Source: Frankia canadensis
Lineage (GTDB): Bacteria > Actinomycetota > Actinomycetes > Frankiales > Frankiaceae
Assembly (NCBI RefSeq): GCF_900197875.1
Contig: NZ_FZMO01000124.1
Location: forward strand, 1 to 53,239
DNA: 53,239 bases
Reading direction: 5' to 3'
Shown: piece after piece, positions 26,286-36,700 of the stretch
Layout: every line of letters begins with the position of its first letter
How positions within the stretch are numbered: position 1 is the stretch's first letter
The notes under the pieces: generated by a model
What the model saw: the letters and a program-made list of their open reading frames with translations, nothing else
Database searches by the model: none
Told to the model about the DNA's origin: nothing
Made by a program: the position numbers and the translations under genes

Positions 26286-28646
26286 CGGCCGCCGCCCGCC
26301 CGCTCCTGCCCCGGCGGCTGCGCGGGACCCGTCGGCGCCGCCGGGGCGCCCGACCCCGTTCGTGCCGGCGAGACCATCCGGCGAGCCCCAGCCCCGAGCT
26401 GGCGGCGGGGGCGCCGCCTCGGCCAGGCGGCGCCAGTCCAGCAGCGCGTCGGGCACCTCGCCGAGGAACCGCGACGGCGGATTGTAGGCCGGCTGACCCC
26501 AGGCACTGCGGACCACCGACCGGGTCAGGTAGAGCCGGGACCGGGCGCGGGTGAGCCCGACGTAGGCCAGCCTGCGCTCCTCCTCCAGCTGGGTGGGGTC
26601 GCCGAGGGTCCGCATGTGCGGGAAGACGCCGTCCTCCAGCCCGGTGAGGAACACGACGGGGAACTCCAGCCCCTTCGCGCTGTGCAGGGTCATCAGGGTG
26701 ACGACACCGTCGGAGCCGTCGTCGGTGGGGACCTGGTCGGCGTCGGCGACGAGGGAGACCTGCTCGAGGAACTCCCCGAGACCGCCCTCGGGGTTGCGCT
26801 CGACGAACTCCTGCACGACGCCGACGAGCTCCTGCAGGTTCTCCACCCGGCCCTGGCTCTCGACAGTGTCCTCGGCGAGCAGCTCGGCGAGGTAACCGGT
26901 GCGTTCGAGGACCGCCTCGACGACGGCGACCGGGCCGTCCGCCTCGGCCGCCCGCAGCTCGCCGAGCAGCGCCGCGAACTCGCGCACCGCCTTCGCCGAA
27001 CGGGTGGCGATGCCCGGGACCTCGCCGACCCGCTCCAGCACCTGCGCGAAGCTGATCCGCTCGACCTCCGCGAACCCGGCGAGCGCCGCCTCGGCCCGGT
27101 CCCCGATGCCCCGACGCGGCACGTTGAGGATGCGGCGCAGGTTGACGGTGTCGCTCGGGTTGACCAGCACCCGCAGGTAGGCGAGCAGGTCGCGGATCTC
27201 CCGGCGCTCGTAGAAGCGGACCCCGCCGACGACCCGGTAGGGCAGCCCGACCCGGACGAAGATCTCCTCGAAGACGCGGCTCTGCGCGTTGGTGCGGTAG
27301 AACACCGCCACGTCCGCGGGGCGGGCGAGGCCGGCGTCGGTGAGCCGGTCGACCTCCTCGGCGACGAACGCGGCCTCGTCGTGCTCGTTGTCGGCGACGA
27401 AGCCGACGATCTTCTCGCCGTCGCCGGCGTCGGACCACAGTCGCTTCGCCTTGCGCTGGTTGTTCCGGGCGATCACCGCGTTCGCGGCCGACAGGATCGT
27501 CTGGGTGGAGCGGTAGTTCTGCTCCAGCAGGATCACCGCGGCGTCGGGGAAGTCCTCCTCGAACTCCACGATGTTGCGGATGTTCGCCCCGCGGAACGCG
27601 TAGATCGACTGGTCCGCGTCCCCGACCACGCACAGCTCGCCCGGCGGGACCGCCCCGGACGCCCAGGTCACCCCACCGCCCGTGGCCGCACCCGCGCCGT
27701 CAGCGGCACCGGCGGCGCCCGCCCCGTCGACACCGGCGGTCGGGAGCGCGGGTGACGGCCCGCCGTCCCGGGCGCCGCCGTGCGCCGGCTGGCCGACGAG
27801 TTCCCGGACGAGGACGTACTGCGCGTGGTTGGTGTCCTGGTACTCGTCCACCAGCACGTGGCGGAAACGGCGGCGGTAGTGCTCGGCGACGTCGGGGAAC
27901 GCCTGCAGCAGGTTCACCGTCGTCATGATCAGATCGTCGAAGTCGAGCGCGTTGGCCTGGGCGAGGCGCTGCTGGTAGGCGGCGTACACCTCGGCGACGG
28001 TGCGCTCGGCGTGGCTGGTCGCCCGGTCGCGGGCGGCCTCCCAGTCGATCAGCTCGTTCTTCAGGTTGCTGATCTGCGCGGCGAGGCCCCGGGCGGGATG
28101 CCGCTTCGGGTCGAGATCCAGATCCCGGGTGACCAGGGTGATCAGCCGCTGCGCGTCCGCGGCGTCGTAGATGGAGAACGACGATCCGAAGCCCAGCCGC
28201 TTCGCCTCCGAGCGCAGGATCCGCACGCAGGCCGAGTGGAACGTGCTCACCCACATCGCCCGCGCCCGCGGGCCGACGAGCGCGCCGACCCGCTCGCGCA
28301 TCTCGGCCGCGGCCTTGTTCGTGAACGTGATCGCGAGGATCTCCCCCGGCCGCACCCCGCGCTCCGCCAGCAGGTAGGCGATGCGGTGGGCGAGCACCCG
28401 GGTCTTGCCGGAGCCGGCGCCGGCCACGACCAGCAGCGGCGCGCCGATGTGCACGACGGCGGCCCGCTGCTGCGGGTTGAGCCCCGTCAGCAGGGCGTCG
28501 GCGTCGAGCCGGGGCGGGGCGCCGGGCGCCTGGCCGCCGGACGGCGGCGCCAGCACGGCCGGCCCGAACAGGTCATAGGGCACGCCGCCGGCCCGCTCGG
28601 CGGACGCGCCGACGACACCGGGGGACTCACCGAACAGTGTGCTCAT
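26070..28646 (-). CDS. pcrA: ATP-dependent DNA helicase PcrA/UvrD (superfamily 1)
   Basis: 858 residues from ATG 28646. A 3'-5' helicase for nucleotide excision repair and removal of recombination intermediates. Motifs in order: LNPQQRAAV (Q motif), Walker A GAGSGKT at 76-82, ITFTNKAAAEM (Ia), DEYQDTN (II, Walker B), VGDADQSIYAFRGA (III), LEQNYRST (IV), TLHSAKGLEFPVVF (V) and VGLTRARSRLYL (VI). A Gly/Ala-rich insertion of about 45 residues (GAGAAGAADG type) lies between motifs II and III. The C-terminus ends with the family segment VTHDSFGLGVV and LRYAPVEKL. The 3' end overlaps the lipase frame, and a tnpB element ends just upstream of the start. Confidence 0.96.
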   Translation of the reverse strand: MSTLFGESPGVVGASAERAGGVPYDLFGPAVLAPPSGGQAPGAPPRLDADALLTGLNPQQRAAVVHIGAPLLVVAGAGSGKTRVLAHRIAYLLAERGVRPGEILAITFTNKAAAEMRERVGALVGPRARAMWVSTFHSACVRILRSEAKRLGFGSSFSIYDAADAQRLITLVTRDLDLDPKRHPARGLAAQISNLKNELIDWEAARDRATSHAERTVAEVYAAYQQRLAQANALDFDDLIMTTVNLLQAFPDVAEHYRRRFRHVLVDEYQDTNHAQYVLVRELVGQPAHGGARDGGPSPALPTAGVDGAGAAGAADGAGAATGGGVTWASGAVPPGELCVVGDADQSIYAFRGANIRNIVEFEEDFPDAAVILLEQNYRSTQTILSAANAVIARNNQRKAKRLWSDAGDGEKIVGFVADNEHDEAAFVAEEVDRLTDAGLARPADVAVFYRTNAQSRVFEEIFVRVGLPYRVVGGVRFYERREIRDLLAYLRVLVNPSDTVNLRRILNVPRRGIGDRAEAALAGFAEVERISFAQVLERVGEVPGIATRSAKAVREFAALLGELRAAEADGPVAVVEAVLERTGYLAELLAEDTVESQGRVENLQELVGVVQEFVERNPEGGLGEFLEQVSLVADADQVPTDDGSDGVVTLMTLHSAKGLEFPVVFLTGLEDGVFPHMRTLGDPTQLEEERRLAYVGLTRARSRLYLTRSVVRSAWGQPAYNPPSRFLGEVPDALLDWRRLAEAAPPPPARGWGSPDGLAGTNGVGRPGGADGSRAAAGAGAGGRRPLPNSPFAGRARPAARPVVELRTGDRVTHDSFGLGVVVAVGGVGDSAEATIDFGANAGTKRLLLRYAPVEKL

Positions 28647-29944
28647 CAGACCTCGATCGTTCGATGCCAGGCAGGTCGCGGAGGAGCGTGGCCGAGGGGC
28701 GCGCGCAAGGCCACCCTACGTTGGCCTCCTCCCCGGCCTGACGGCGAGGATTCCCTTCCTCGCGGGCGGGTTTTCCTGCTTCACCGACAGATGCCTCCCC
28801 GTGCTGAGAGCGGGGTGGTCCTACTCCGTCTCCGCAGGCTGCCACCGCGAGCCCTGCGGCCAGAATGTTCTTCGCCGCGTTCACATCCCGATCGTGCACC
28901 ACACCGCAACGGCAGGTCCATTCCCGGGTGTGTAGCGACAGGGATGCGACCAGCGCGCCGCAGGCCAAGCAGGACCTGGTACCTGGATACCATCCGCTGA
29001 CAGCGACGACCGTCCGTCCGTACCAGGCGCCCTTGTATTCCAGCATGAACCGCAGGTCCCGCCAGCCCGCATCCGAGATCGCGCGGGCCAGCGCATGGTT
29101 GCGTACCATGACGCGGACCGCCAGGTCCTCGATGACCACCGTTTGGTTTTCGCGGATGATCCTCGTGGACAGCATGCGCAGATGATCCCGACGCCGGTCA
29201 CGGATCCGACCGTGTATCCGGGCCACCTTCATTCGCGCCTTGGCCCGGTTCGCTGATCCTTTCTTCTTCCGGGACAGTTCCCGCTGAACGCGTGCCAGAC
29301 GCTCCCGATCCCGACGCTCGTGGCGCGGGTTGCCGATCTTCTCCCCGGTGGACAGCGTAACCAGCGAGGTGATCCCCGCGTCCAGCCCGACCTGCGCGTC
29401 GACCGCAGGCAGGACCGACCGGGCACTCGACCACGATCGAGACGTGGTACTGGCCGCGAGCGTTTCGGGACACCGTCACCTGCGAGGGATCCGCACCGTC
29501 GGGCAGCGGTCTCGACCAGACGATCGCCAACGGCTCGGCCTGCTTCGCCAGCGTGAGCTGCCCGCCGCGGAAGGCAAAGCATTTCCGGAAGTACGTCGCC
29601 GAGTCGACAGCCCTGCCCTTATTCTTGAACGAGGGGTAGCCGGCCCGCTTCTCCCAGAAATTCACGTAGGCGGTCTGGAGGTGCCGCAGTGTAGCCTGCA
29701 GTGGTCCCTTCGACGGCCCGGTAAGCCAACAGGTATCCGGATCGCGTTTCCACCCCGTGAGCATCTTGTCGGTTTCGGCCCAACCGATCCGACGCTGCTC
29801 CTGGAACCAGGCCCGGCACCATTCAGCCAAGGCCCGATTGTACACCTAGCGTACACAACCGAAGGTTTTTTCAAGGTTCTCGGCCTGCACCGAGGTCGGG
29901 TGGAATCGGTAGCGGAACGCCCGCTTCACCAGTCGATTCCCCAT
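28627..29944 (-). pseudogene. tnpB: tnpB-like RuvC nuclease pseudogene, broken by an in-frame stop and a frameshift
   Basis: Translation from ATG 29944 gives MGNRLVKRAFRYRF, FHPTSVQAENLEKTFGCVR, then an in-frame TAG (29849-29847), then VYNRALAEWCRAWF, where family members read VR-L-VYNRAL. The frame continues (KNKGRAVDSATYFRK) to VECPV near 29430. One extra base around 29415-29425 then shifts it to VDAQVGLDAGITSLVTLS. The RuvC acidic residues are still encoded: D in VGLDAG, E in VVIEDLAV, D in HDRDVNAAKN. The CxxC...CxC zinc finger (CLACG, CRCG) is also intact. The reading frame ends at 28627, beyond the predicted element end and 20 bp inside pcrA. TnpB is an RNA-guided nuclease encoded with its guide at the right end; this copy cannot be made as one chain without recoding. 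Confidence 0.85.
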
Positions 29945-29960
29945 ACCTGACAGAATACCC
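28720..29960 (-). mobile_element. Degenerate IS200/IS605-family tnpB element (no tnpA)
   Basis: A tnpB-only insertion pointing left. The right end is placed by the familiar GGAATCCTCGCC-type tail followed by an imperfect hairpin (28728-28749) and GGAGGCCAA, as at the 3' ends of many actinobacterial tnpB elements. The left end is uncertain, near the tnpB start at 29944. No tnpA is present, so transposition would need help in trans. The base composition is visibly lower in GC than the neighbours around 29620-29960. Confidence 0.65.
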
Positions 29961-30070
29961 ACTTCTGAATTCGTTCTGGCGGCCGAGCGAGCGCGCGAAC
30001 CGCCCTCGAGACGGGGCCCGCGCGCTACGATTCCTGATCACCTCGGCGGCCTGCCACCGAGGCGACCAGC

Positions 30071-31282
30071 TCAGGCCGTGGTCCGCGCAACGCCGGCGTT
30101 GTCGGCCAGGCGCGCCGTCAGCGACGCCACCCGGGCCGCCACCGCGGGATCGAGGTTGCCGCCGGACAGCACGGCCACCGTCGGCCCCTGGGCGACGCCG
30201 GGATACCGCAGCAGCGCCGCGACCGGCGCTGCCCCGGCCGGCTCCACGGCGTGCCCGGCCCGGCGCAGCAGGAACATCGCCTCCCAGAGGGCGGCCTCGT
30301 CGACCGTCACCACGTCGTCCACCAGCCGCCTGGCGAGCGCGAGGGTGAGCCGCCCGGGCTCCCGCACGGCGATGCCGTCGGCGATCGTGCCCCGCGCCTG
30401 CGCCTGCGCCTGCGTCGGCGTCGGCGTCGGCGCAGCCGGGCGCGGCAGCGTCGGGCGCCGGCACGGCCGGGCGGCAGCCGGGTCCCCTCCCGGCGCGGCG
30501 GCCAGGTCCGCACCGACGCCGGCGACGAGACGCCGGCCGGCCCGCAGCGACGCGGCGAACGCCGGCGCCAGGACCGACTGCACGCCGACCACCCGCACGT
30601 CGGGCCGGCGTGCCCGCAGCGCCGCGGCGACGCCGCTGACCAGGCCGCCGCCGCCGACCCCGACGAGAACCGTGCCGAGGTCCGGCACCTGGTCGAGCAG
30701 CTCCAGGCCGATCGTGCCCTGCCCGGCGACCACCGCCGGGTCGTCGAACGGGTGCACCAGCAGCCGCCCGCCGGCCGCCGCGTAGGACGCCGCGGCGGCG
30801 AGCGCCGCCTCCACCCCGCCGGGCACCTCCTCGACGCGCGCGCCGAGCCGGCGGGTGCGTGCCACCTTGACCGGGTTCGCCCCGGCCGGCACGAAGATCG
30901 TCGCCGGCACGCCGAAGACCGCCGCCGCGTACGCGACGCCCTGAGCGTGGTTGCCGGCGCTGGCCGCGACGACGCCGCGGGCGCGGGTGGCGGGGGCGGC
31001 GGTCGCCACCCGGTAGTAGGCACCGCGCAGTTTGAACGACCCGGTGTGCTGCTCGTGCTCGCACTTGAGCCAGACCGGCACGCCGAGAGAGGCGGACAGG
31101 CCGGCGTCCCGCACCACTCTGGTCCGCCGGGCGACGCCGTCGAGCACCCGGGCCGCCGCGGTGCTCTCGCGCAGCCACCACGCCGGATCCGCGTCCAGCG
31201 CGGGATCCGCCGCCGGGCCCGGATCGGCGTCCAGGCCCGGATCCGGGAACGTCGGTTTCTCGCCTGCGGCTGGTGCGGTCAT
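30071..31282 (-). CDS. Threonine dehydratase-like PLP-dependent enzyme
   Basis: 403 residues. Fold-type II PLP enzyme: WLKCEHEQHTGSFKLRGAYY holds the PLP lysine (SFKLRGA), AASAGNHAQGVAYAA the phosphate-side Asn, and VGVGGGGLVSGVAAAL the glycine loop. This is the threonine/serine dehydratase family (deaminating threonine to 2-oxobutyrate), without a C-terminal ACT regulatory domain, so it is of the catabolic or serine/threonine-racemase-like type. About 30 residues (PTLPRPAAPTPTPTQAQAQA) are inserted in the second half, in a region normally compact. The N-terminal 35 residues are Asp/Pro repeats (PGLDADPGPAADPALDADP). Downstream of guaA, separated by terminators. Confidence 0.85.
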   Translation of the reverse strand: MTAPAAGEKPTFPDPGLDADPGPAADPALDADPAWWLRESTAAARVLDGVARRTRVVRDAGLSASLGVPVWLKCEHEQHTGSFKLRGAYYRVATAAPATRARGVVAASAGNHAQGVAYAAAVFGVPATIFVPAGANPVKVARTRRLGARVEEVPGGVEAALAAAASYAAAGGRLLVHPFDDPAVVAGQGTIGLELLDQVPDLGTVLVGVGGGGLVSGVAAALRARRPDVRVVGVQSVLAPAFAASLRAGRRLVAGVGADLAAAPGGDPAAARPCRRPTLPRPAAPTPTPTQAQAQARGTIADGIAVREPGRLTLALARRLVDDVVTVDEAALWEAMFLLRRAGHAVEPAGAAPVAALLRYPGVAQGPTVAVLSGGNLDPAVAARVASLTARLADNAGVARTTA

Positions 31283-31334
31283 GAGGGCGCCTCTCCCGGT
31301 GGCGATGCGGCCACCTCACCGTGACCGCGGCAAC

Positions 31335-31365
31335 AAAAAAGCCCCCCGCGGGAAGGCGGAAGGGC
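31335..31365 (-). terminator. Hairpin followed by T6 on the minus strand
   Basis: On the minus strand, GCCC...GGGC with wobble pairs (31365 to 31341) is followed by six T (complement of 31340-31335). It lies between guaA and the PLP enzyme gene and is the only classical hairpin-plus-T-tract in this part of the window. It probably ends the guaA transcript. Confidence 0.55.
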
Positions 31366-31467
31366 GTGGCGCGCGGACCCGGTGGTCGGGTGCGCGCCTA
31401 GGTAATGGCCATCTGCTGCACGGTCACACTCTCCAGACTGCTCCCGCCATCGCGGAACGTCAAACCG

Positions 31468-31507
31468 AGGCCCGCCCGCCGCCGCGCGGTGAGGGGTGGG
31501 CGGGCCT
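31468..31507 (-). terminator. Perfect 10-bp hairpin downstream of guaA
   Basis: AGGCCCGCCC (31468-31477) and GGGCGGGCCT (31498-31507) pair perfectly around a 20-nt loop, 14 bp after the guaA stop. No T-tract follows. It forms a tandem with the hairpin at 31335-31365. Confidence 0.5.
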
Positions 31508-31521
31508 GCGAGCGGTCGGGC

Positions 31522-33204
31522 CTACTCCCACTCGATCGTGCCGGGCGGCTTCGAGGTGATGTCGTAGACGACCCGGTTGACCTGCGCCACCTCGTTGACG
31601 ATCCGGTTGGAGATGCGTTCGAGCAGGTCGTAGGGCAGCCGCGCCCAGTCCGCGGTCATCGCGTCCTCGCTCGTCACCGCGCGCAGTACCACCGGGTGGC
31701 CGTAGGTGCGCTCGTCGCCCTGCACGCCGACCGAGCGCACGTCGCCGAGCAGCACCGCGAACACCTGCCAGATCTCGCGGTCCAGGCCGGCCCGACGGAT
31801 CTCCTCGCGCACCACCGCGTCCGCCGCCCGGACGATCTCCAGCCGCTCCGGGGTGACCTCGCCGATGATGCGCACGGCGAGCCCGGGCCCGGGGAACGGC
31901 TGGCGCCAGACGATCTCCTCGGGCAGCCCGAGCTCCTCACCGAGCCGGCGGACCTCGTCCTTGAACAGCGTGCGCAACGGTTCGACCAGGCCGAACTGGA
32001 GGTCGTCCGGCAGGCCCCCGACGTTGTGGTGAGACTTGATCTTGGCGGCCGTCGGCGAGCCCGACTCGATCACGTCCGGGTACAGGGTGCCCTGCACCAG
32101 GTGCTCGATCGTCGCCCCCTCGGCCTCGGCCCGCGCCTCCAGCTCGCGCGCCGCCTCCTCGAAGACCCGGATGAACTCACGCCCGATGATCTTCCGCTTC
32201 TGTTCCGGCTCGCAGACGCCGGCGAGCGCCGCGGCGAACCGGTCGGCCGCCTTGACGTGCACCAGCTCCACCCCGGTGGAGGCGACGAAGTCGCGCTCGA
32301 CCTGCTCGGCCTCCCCCGCCCGCAGCAGGCCATGATCAACGAAGACGCAGGTCAGGGCATCACCGACCGCGCGGTGCACGACCGCCGCGGCGACCGCGGA
32401 GTCCACCCCGCCGGACAGCCCGCAGATCAGCCGGCCGTCCCCGACCTGAGCCCGCACCGCCGCCACCGCCTCGTCGGCGATGTTGACCATCGTCCAGGTC
32501 GGCCGGCAGCCGGCACCGGCCAGCAGAAAGCGGCGCAGCACGTCGAGGCCGTGCTCGCTGTGCAGGACCTCCGGATGGAACTGGACGCCGTACAGCCGCC
32601 GCGCCGGGTCCTCGAAGGCGGCGACGGGGGTCGACGGCGTGGTCGCGGTGACCCGGAAGCCGGGCGGCGCCTCGGTGACCGAGTCGCCGTGGGACATCCA
32701 CACCTGCTGGGCCGTCGGGAGGCCGTCGAACAGGACACCAGGGCCGGTCACCGACAGACGCGTCGCTCCGTACTCGGCCGTTCCGGTCCGGGAGACCGAG
32801 CCGGCCAGCGCCTGGGCCATCACCTGATGGCCGTAGCAGATACCCAGAATCGGCAGCCCGGTGTCAAACAACGCGGCATCCACGCGCGGCGCACCAGGCG
32901 AGTACACCGACTTCGGGCCGCCAGAAAGGATCAGTGCTGACGGTTGCCGCGCCAGGATGTCCGCCACAGGCATGTCCCAGGGCACGATCTCCGAGTACAC
33001 GTGGCATTCCCGGACCCGCCGGGCGATCAGCTGCGCGTACTGGGCGCCGAAGTCGATCACCAGTACGGTGTCGTAGCCGGATCGTCCCGCGGCGCCGGGG
33101 ACGACCGCATGGGCCGGCCCCGGGATGGTCGCGGTGGCGGCACTCTGGCCCGCCCCCCGCGACTGCACGCCGTGACCAGCATCGCTGCGCTGCAAGTCGC
33201 TCAC
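31522..33204 (-). CDS. guaA: GMP synthase (glutamine-hydrolysing)
   Basis: Converts XMP to GMP with glutamine as nitrogen donor. 560 residues. The glutaminase domain starts near residue 44 ([23 protein letters not shown]) with the nucleophile C123 in ILGICYGHQ and His/Glu in GVQFHPEV. The ATP pyrophosphatase domain has the PP-loop [14 protein letters not shown]. The dimerisation domain has [17 protein letters not shown] and the C-terminus ends in the family signature KPPGTIEWE. The first 43 residues are an extra Ala/Gly-rich leader; an internal start is possible but no better start with a ribosome site is seen. Confidence 0.97.
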   Translation of the reverse strand: MSDLQRSDAGHGVQSRGAGQSAATATIPGPAHAVVPGAAGRSGYDTVLVIDFGAQYAQLIARRVRECHVYSEIVPWDMPVADILARQPSALILSGGPKSVYSPGAPRVDAALFDTGLPILGICYGHQVMAQALAGSVSRTGTAEYGATRLSVTGPGVLFDGLPTAQQVWMSHGDSVTEAPPGFRVTATTPSTPVAAFEDPARRLYGVQFHPEVLHSEHGLDVLRRFLLAGAGCRPTWTMVNIADEAVAAVRAQVGDGRLICGLSGGVDSAVAAAVVHRAVGDALTCVFVDHGLLRAGEAEQVERDFVASTGVELVHVKAADRFAAALAGVCEPEQKRKIIGREFIRVFEEAARELEARAEAEGATIEHLVQGTLYPDVIESGSPTAAKIKSHHNVGGLPDDLQFGLVEPLRTLFKDEVRRLGEELGLPEEIVWRQPFPGPGLAVRIIGEVTPERLEIVRAADAVVREEIRRAGLDREIWQVFAVLLGDVRSVGVQGDERTYGHPVVLRAVTSEDAMTADWARLPYDLLERISNRIVNEVAQVNRVVYDITSKPPGTIEWE

Positions 33205-33742
33205 CCCGCAAGCCTACGGACCCACCGGCACTGATGGGCCAGGCCCACGTCAGGGCCTCGCCAGGGCCCCGACCAGGCGCGGGACGGCCAGCGGCGGGGG
33301 CTCGGCCCGGCGGGCGCGGCGTACGCTCGTCACCGGTTCCACGGCCCTGCCGACACGGTCGAGGACCGGCCGCCGCGGGTTCCGCGCACGGAGTGCGCGT
33401 TTCGCCCGAACGGGCGATCCATCGGGGGCGCCCCCGGACCGCCGTAAGGACCGATGTCGCGGATGCCGGAGATGCCGGGCTTTGCACCTTGAGTGCCACC
33501 GGCGGACACATCCGCATCCGTCGGGATCGCCTACCTTGTGGCCGTTCACACCGGTTACCAGCACGGTGACTCCGCGCGCTGTGTCCACAACTGGCACACG
33601 GCGGCGAACGCGCTTACGGTAGGCGCCTTTCGGATGCCGACTTCGTACCGCTATGGTGCCTGGCAAGGGACATCCGGGCCCGATACCGAGCCATCCTGGT
33701 ACGACGTGTTCCGGGAGGCTGGCGGAGAGGTTGCGAAGGTAC
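33205..33742. other. Divergent promoter region between guaA and cvnA
   Basis: About 540 bases with no convincing gene. It must hold the guaA promoter on the left and the conservon promoter on the right. GC content drops around 33490-33700. A TATGGT hexamer near 33652 could be a -10 element for cvnA, but no good -35 is seen. Confidence 0.4.
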
Positions 33743-36700
33743 GTGCGCAGACAACCGATGGCCAGCAGCACGGGCATCGCCGCAGACGCGGAGCCGACGT
33801 CGGCGCCGGGTTTGCCCGTGGACAACGAAGACGGCGGGCAGCGCGACGATCGCTCCGCGGCGCCGCCGGATCCTACGGGGTCCGGCCTGGGACGCCTTCG
33901 TCGCGCCGCCAGCAACCCCACCAACTGGCGAGTTCGCACCAAGCTGATCGCGATTCTGATCGTGCCGGTCGCGGCGATCCTGGCGTACTCGTCGATCGCG
34001 GCGGGCTCGGCGCTCACCAGCACCCGCGACGTGAACCGGGTCGCCGACCTCACGACGATCAGCAGGTCCGCGGTCACCCTGGCGCATGCCCTGGAGCAGG
34101 AGCGGACGTACAGCGTCGGACTCGTCGCGAGCGGCCCGGTCGCGATGCGCCGGAACGACTCGCTGCCGCCACTCCAGACGAAGGTGAATGATGCCTACCA
34201 GGCATACAAGTCGTCGACCAACGGACGGCGCGGTTCGTTCGGTAGTACTGTTCGCGAGGCGCTCGACGATGTACAGACGAGGATGGACTCGCTGCCGGCC
34301 AAGCGGCTGACGGTCAAAAGGCTGGTAGACCCCAAAGCGGCCCAAATCGCCTATCAGCCGATCATCGACTCGCTGATCGACCTGCTCCAGCTCATCCCGC
34401 AGGGAAATGACGACGAGCAGCTCGTCAACGGTGTCAACTCGGCCTTCTTCCTGATGTCGGGCACGGAACTGCTGGCCCAGGAGCAGTCACTCATCTACGG
34501 CCTCATCATCCAGGGCAGCAACCGCCCCTTCACCGAAGGTGACTTCCGGGAGTTCCTCTCGGCCGAGACCCAGCGGACGCGCTTCCGCGACAACCTCGAG
34601 AACGTCGCCGGCCCGGCCCAGCTGGCCATCTACACGCCGACAATCGACGCCGAGAACAACGGCGACATCGAGAACACCGACAATTTCGTCGACACCGTGC
34701 TCGGCTCGCCCGTCAACCAGCCGCTGTCCTCCGTCGAGGCGACGAAGTGGAACCGCTCGACGCAGGACGCGATCGACGCGGGCGCCGACGCCTCGGGACA
34801 GCTGCTCGGGCTGGTCGACGACCGCGTGGGCACCCTGCGGGGCGACATCCAGCAGCGCGCGCTGCTGTCCGGTCTGCTCGTCGTGGTCATCCTCGCCACC
34901 GCCCTGCTGGCCGCGCTCATCGTGGCCCGCTCGCTCGTCCGGCCGCTGCTGGCCCTGCGGACCGCGGCCCTCGACATCGCCGACCGCCGCCTCCCCGACG
35001 CCGTCCGCCGGCTGCGTGACTCCACCGACCAGGACATCGACGACTCGATCGAACCCGTCGGTATCGATACCGACGAGGAGGTCGGTGAAGTCGCCCGGGC
35101 CTTCGACGAGGTCCACCGCGAGGCGATCCGGCTGGCCTCCGAGCAGGCGTCGCTGCGGAACAACGTCAACGCGATGTTCGTGAACCTCTCCCGGCGCAGC
35201 CAGGGCCTGGTGGAACGCCAGCTCCGCCTGATCGACGACCTGGAGAACCGCGAGCAGGACCCCGACCAGCTGGCCAACCTGTTCAAGCTCGACCACCTCG
35301 CCACCCGAATGCGGCGGAACAACGAGAGCCTGCTGGTCCTCGCCGGCACGGACACCGCCCGCCGGTGGACCCACCCCGTTCCCCTCAACGAGGTGGTCCT
35401 CGCGGCCATCTCCGAGGTGGAGCAGTACACCCGGGTCAAGCAGACCTCGGCCGCCCCGGTCTCCATCGCCGGAAACGGTGTCAGCGACGTCGTCCACCTG
35501 GTCGCGGAGCTGCTGGAGAACGCCACCTCGTACTCGCCGCCGGTCACCGACGTGCTCGTCACCAGCCATTCGCTGGGACCGGGCGCGGGGGCGATGATCG
35601 AGATCGAGGACCAGGGCATCGGCATGCCCGCCAAGGAGCTCGAGCGCATCAACGAGCGGCTGGCCAACCCGCCGGTCGTGGACGTCTCGGTGTCCCGGAC
35701 GATGGGTCTGTTCGCGGTCGGCCGGCTGGCCGGTCGGCACGGCATCCGCGTCCAGCTGCGCGAATCCTCCTCGGGCGGCATCACCGCGGTCGTCCGGCTG
35801 CCCGCGAAGCTCGTGACCGGCGACAGTGCCGCCAGCGGGCCGGGCCGGGCGCCCGCGCTGCCCCGTCCCGCCGACCCGCCCGCGCTCACCGCCGGCCCGG
35901 CCACCGGCGCCGAGCGGGCGATCGGGCCGGGCGAGCGTCCTGGCGCGCCGGGCGGCCACGGCCCGGACACCGGCGAGCGGGCGGGCGGCCTCGCGGCCGC
36001 CGGCTCGACGAACGGCTCCAGCAACGGCGCGCACCGCACCGGCCCCGAGCCGCCGGCCCGGGAGGGCTTCTTCGACGACTCCAGCGGCCCGCGGCGCTTC
36101 CCGACCACCGGGCCGTTCCCGCTCACCGGCCCCATGGCAGCCCAGCTCGGCTCCGACCGCACGGGGCCGATGCCCACGACGGACCGGCGCGACCAGTTCT
36201 CGCCCGGCCGGGACGGTCCGGGCGGACGCAACGACGGACGCAACGACGGACGCAACGACGGACGCAACGGTGGCGGCGACAACGGCCTTGACCGCGGCCA
36301 GCCCGGCCCGCACGCGTTCGACAGCCAGGAGATCGACCTCGGTGGACCGCGCGACCGGGGCCTGACCGGCCCCGGCGACCACCCCACGCCCCCGCCGGCC
36401 GTGACGCCGGACACCGAGACCATCGAGCGGCGCGGCCCGGCTCAGCGCGAGCCCGCCGCCCCGGACGTGACGAGCCCGATGTCCTTCGGCGACAACCGCT
36501 GGCCGACGCGGCCGCGCCCCGGCGCCGAGCCGGCCGCGCGGGACCGGCCGGACACCGGGCCCCGCCTGCCCATGCGGGACCGCCCCGCGCCGGAGGCGGA
36601 CCGGGCGCCGGCCGAGCCGATCCAGCGGGTCGAGCGCGTCGAGCCGGGCGAGCCCGCCGAGCCGCGCACCGGCAGCGTGTTCCTGCGTTCCGAGGACCGA

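Noticed and set aside
31398-31463. Short minus-strand frame ending SLESVTVQQMAIT between guaA and the PLP enzyme
   Set aside because: No ATG or GTG with a ribosome site and it lies between two terminator-like hairpins; noted only because its codon use looks natural.
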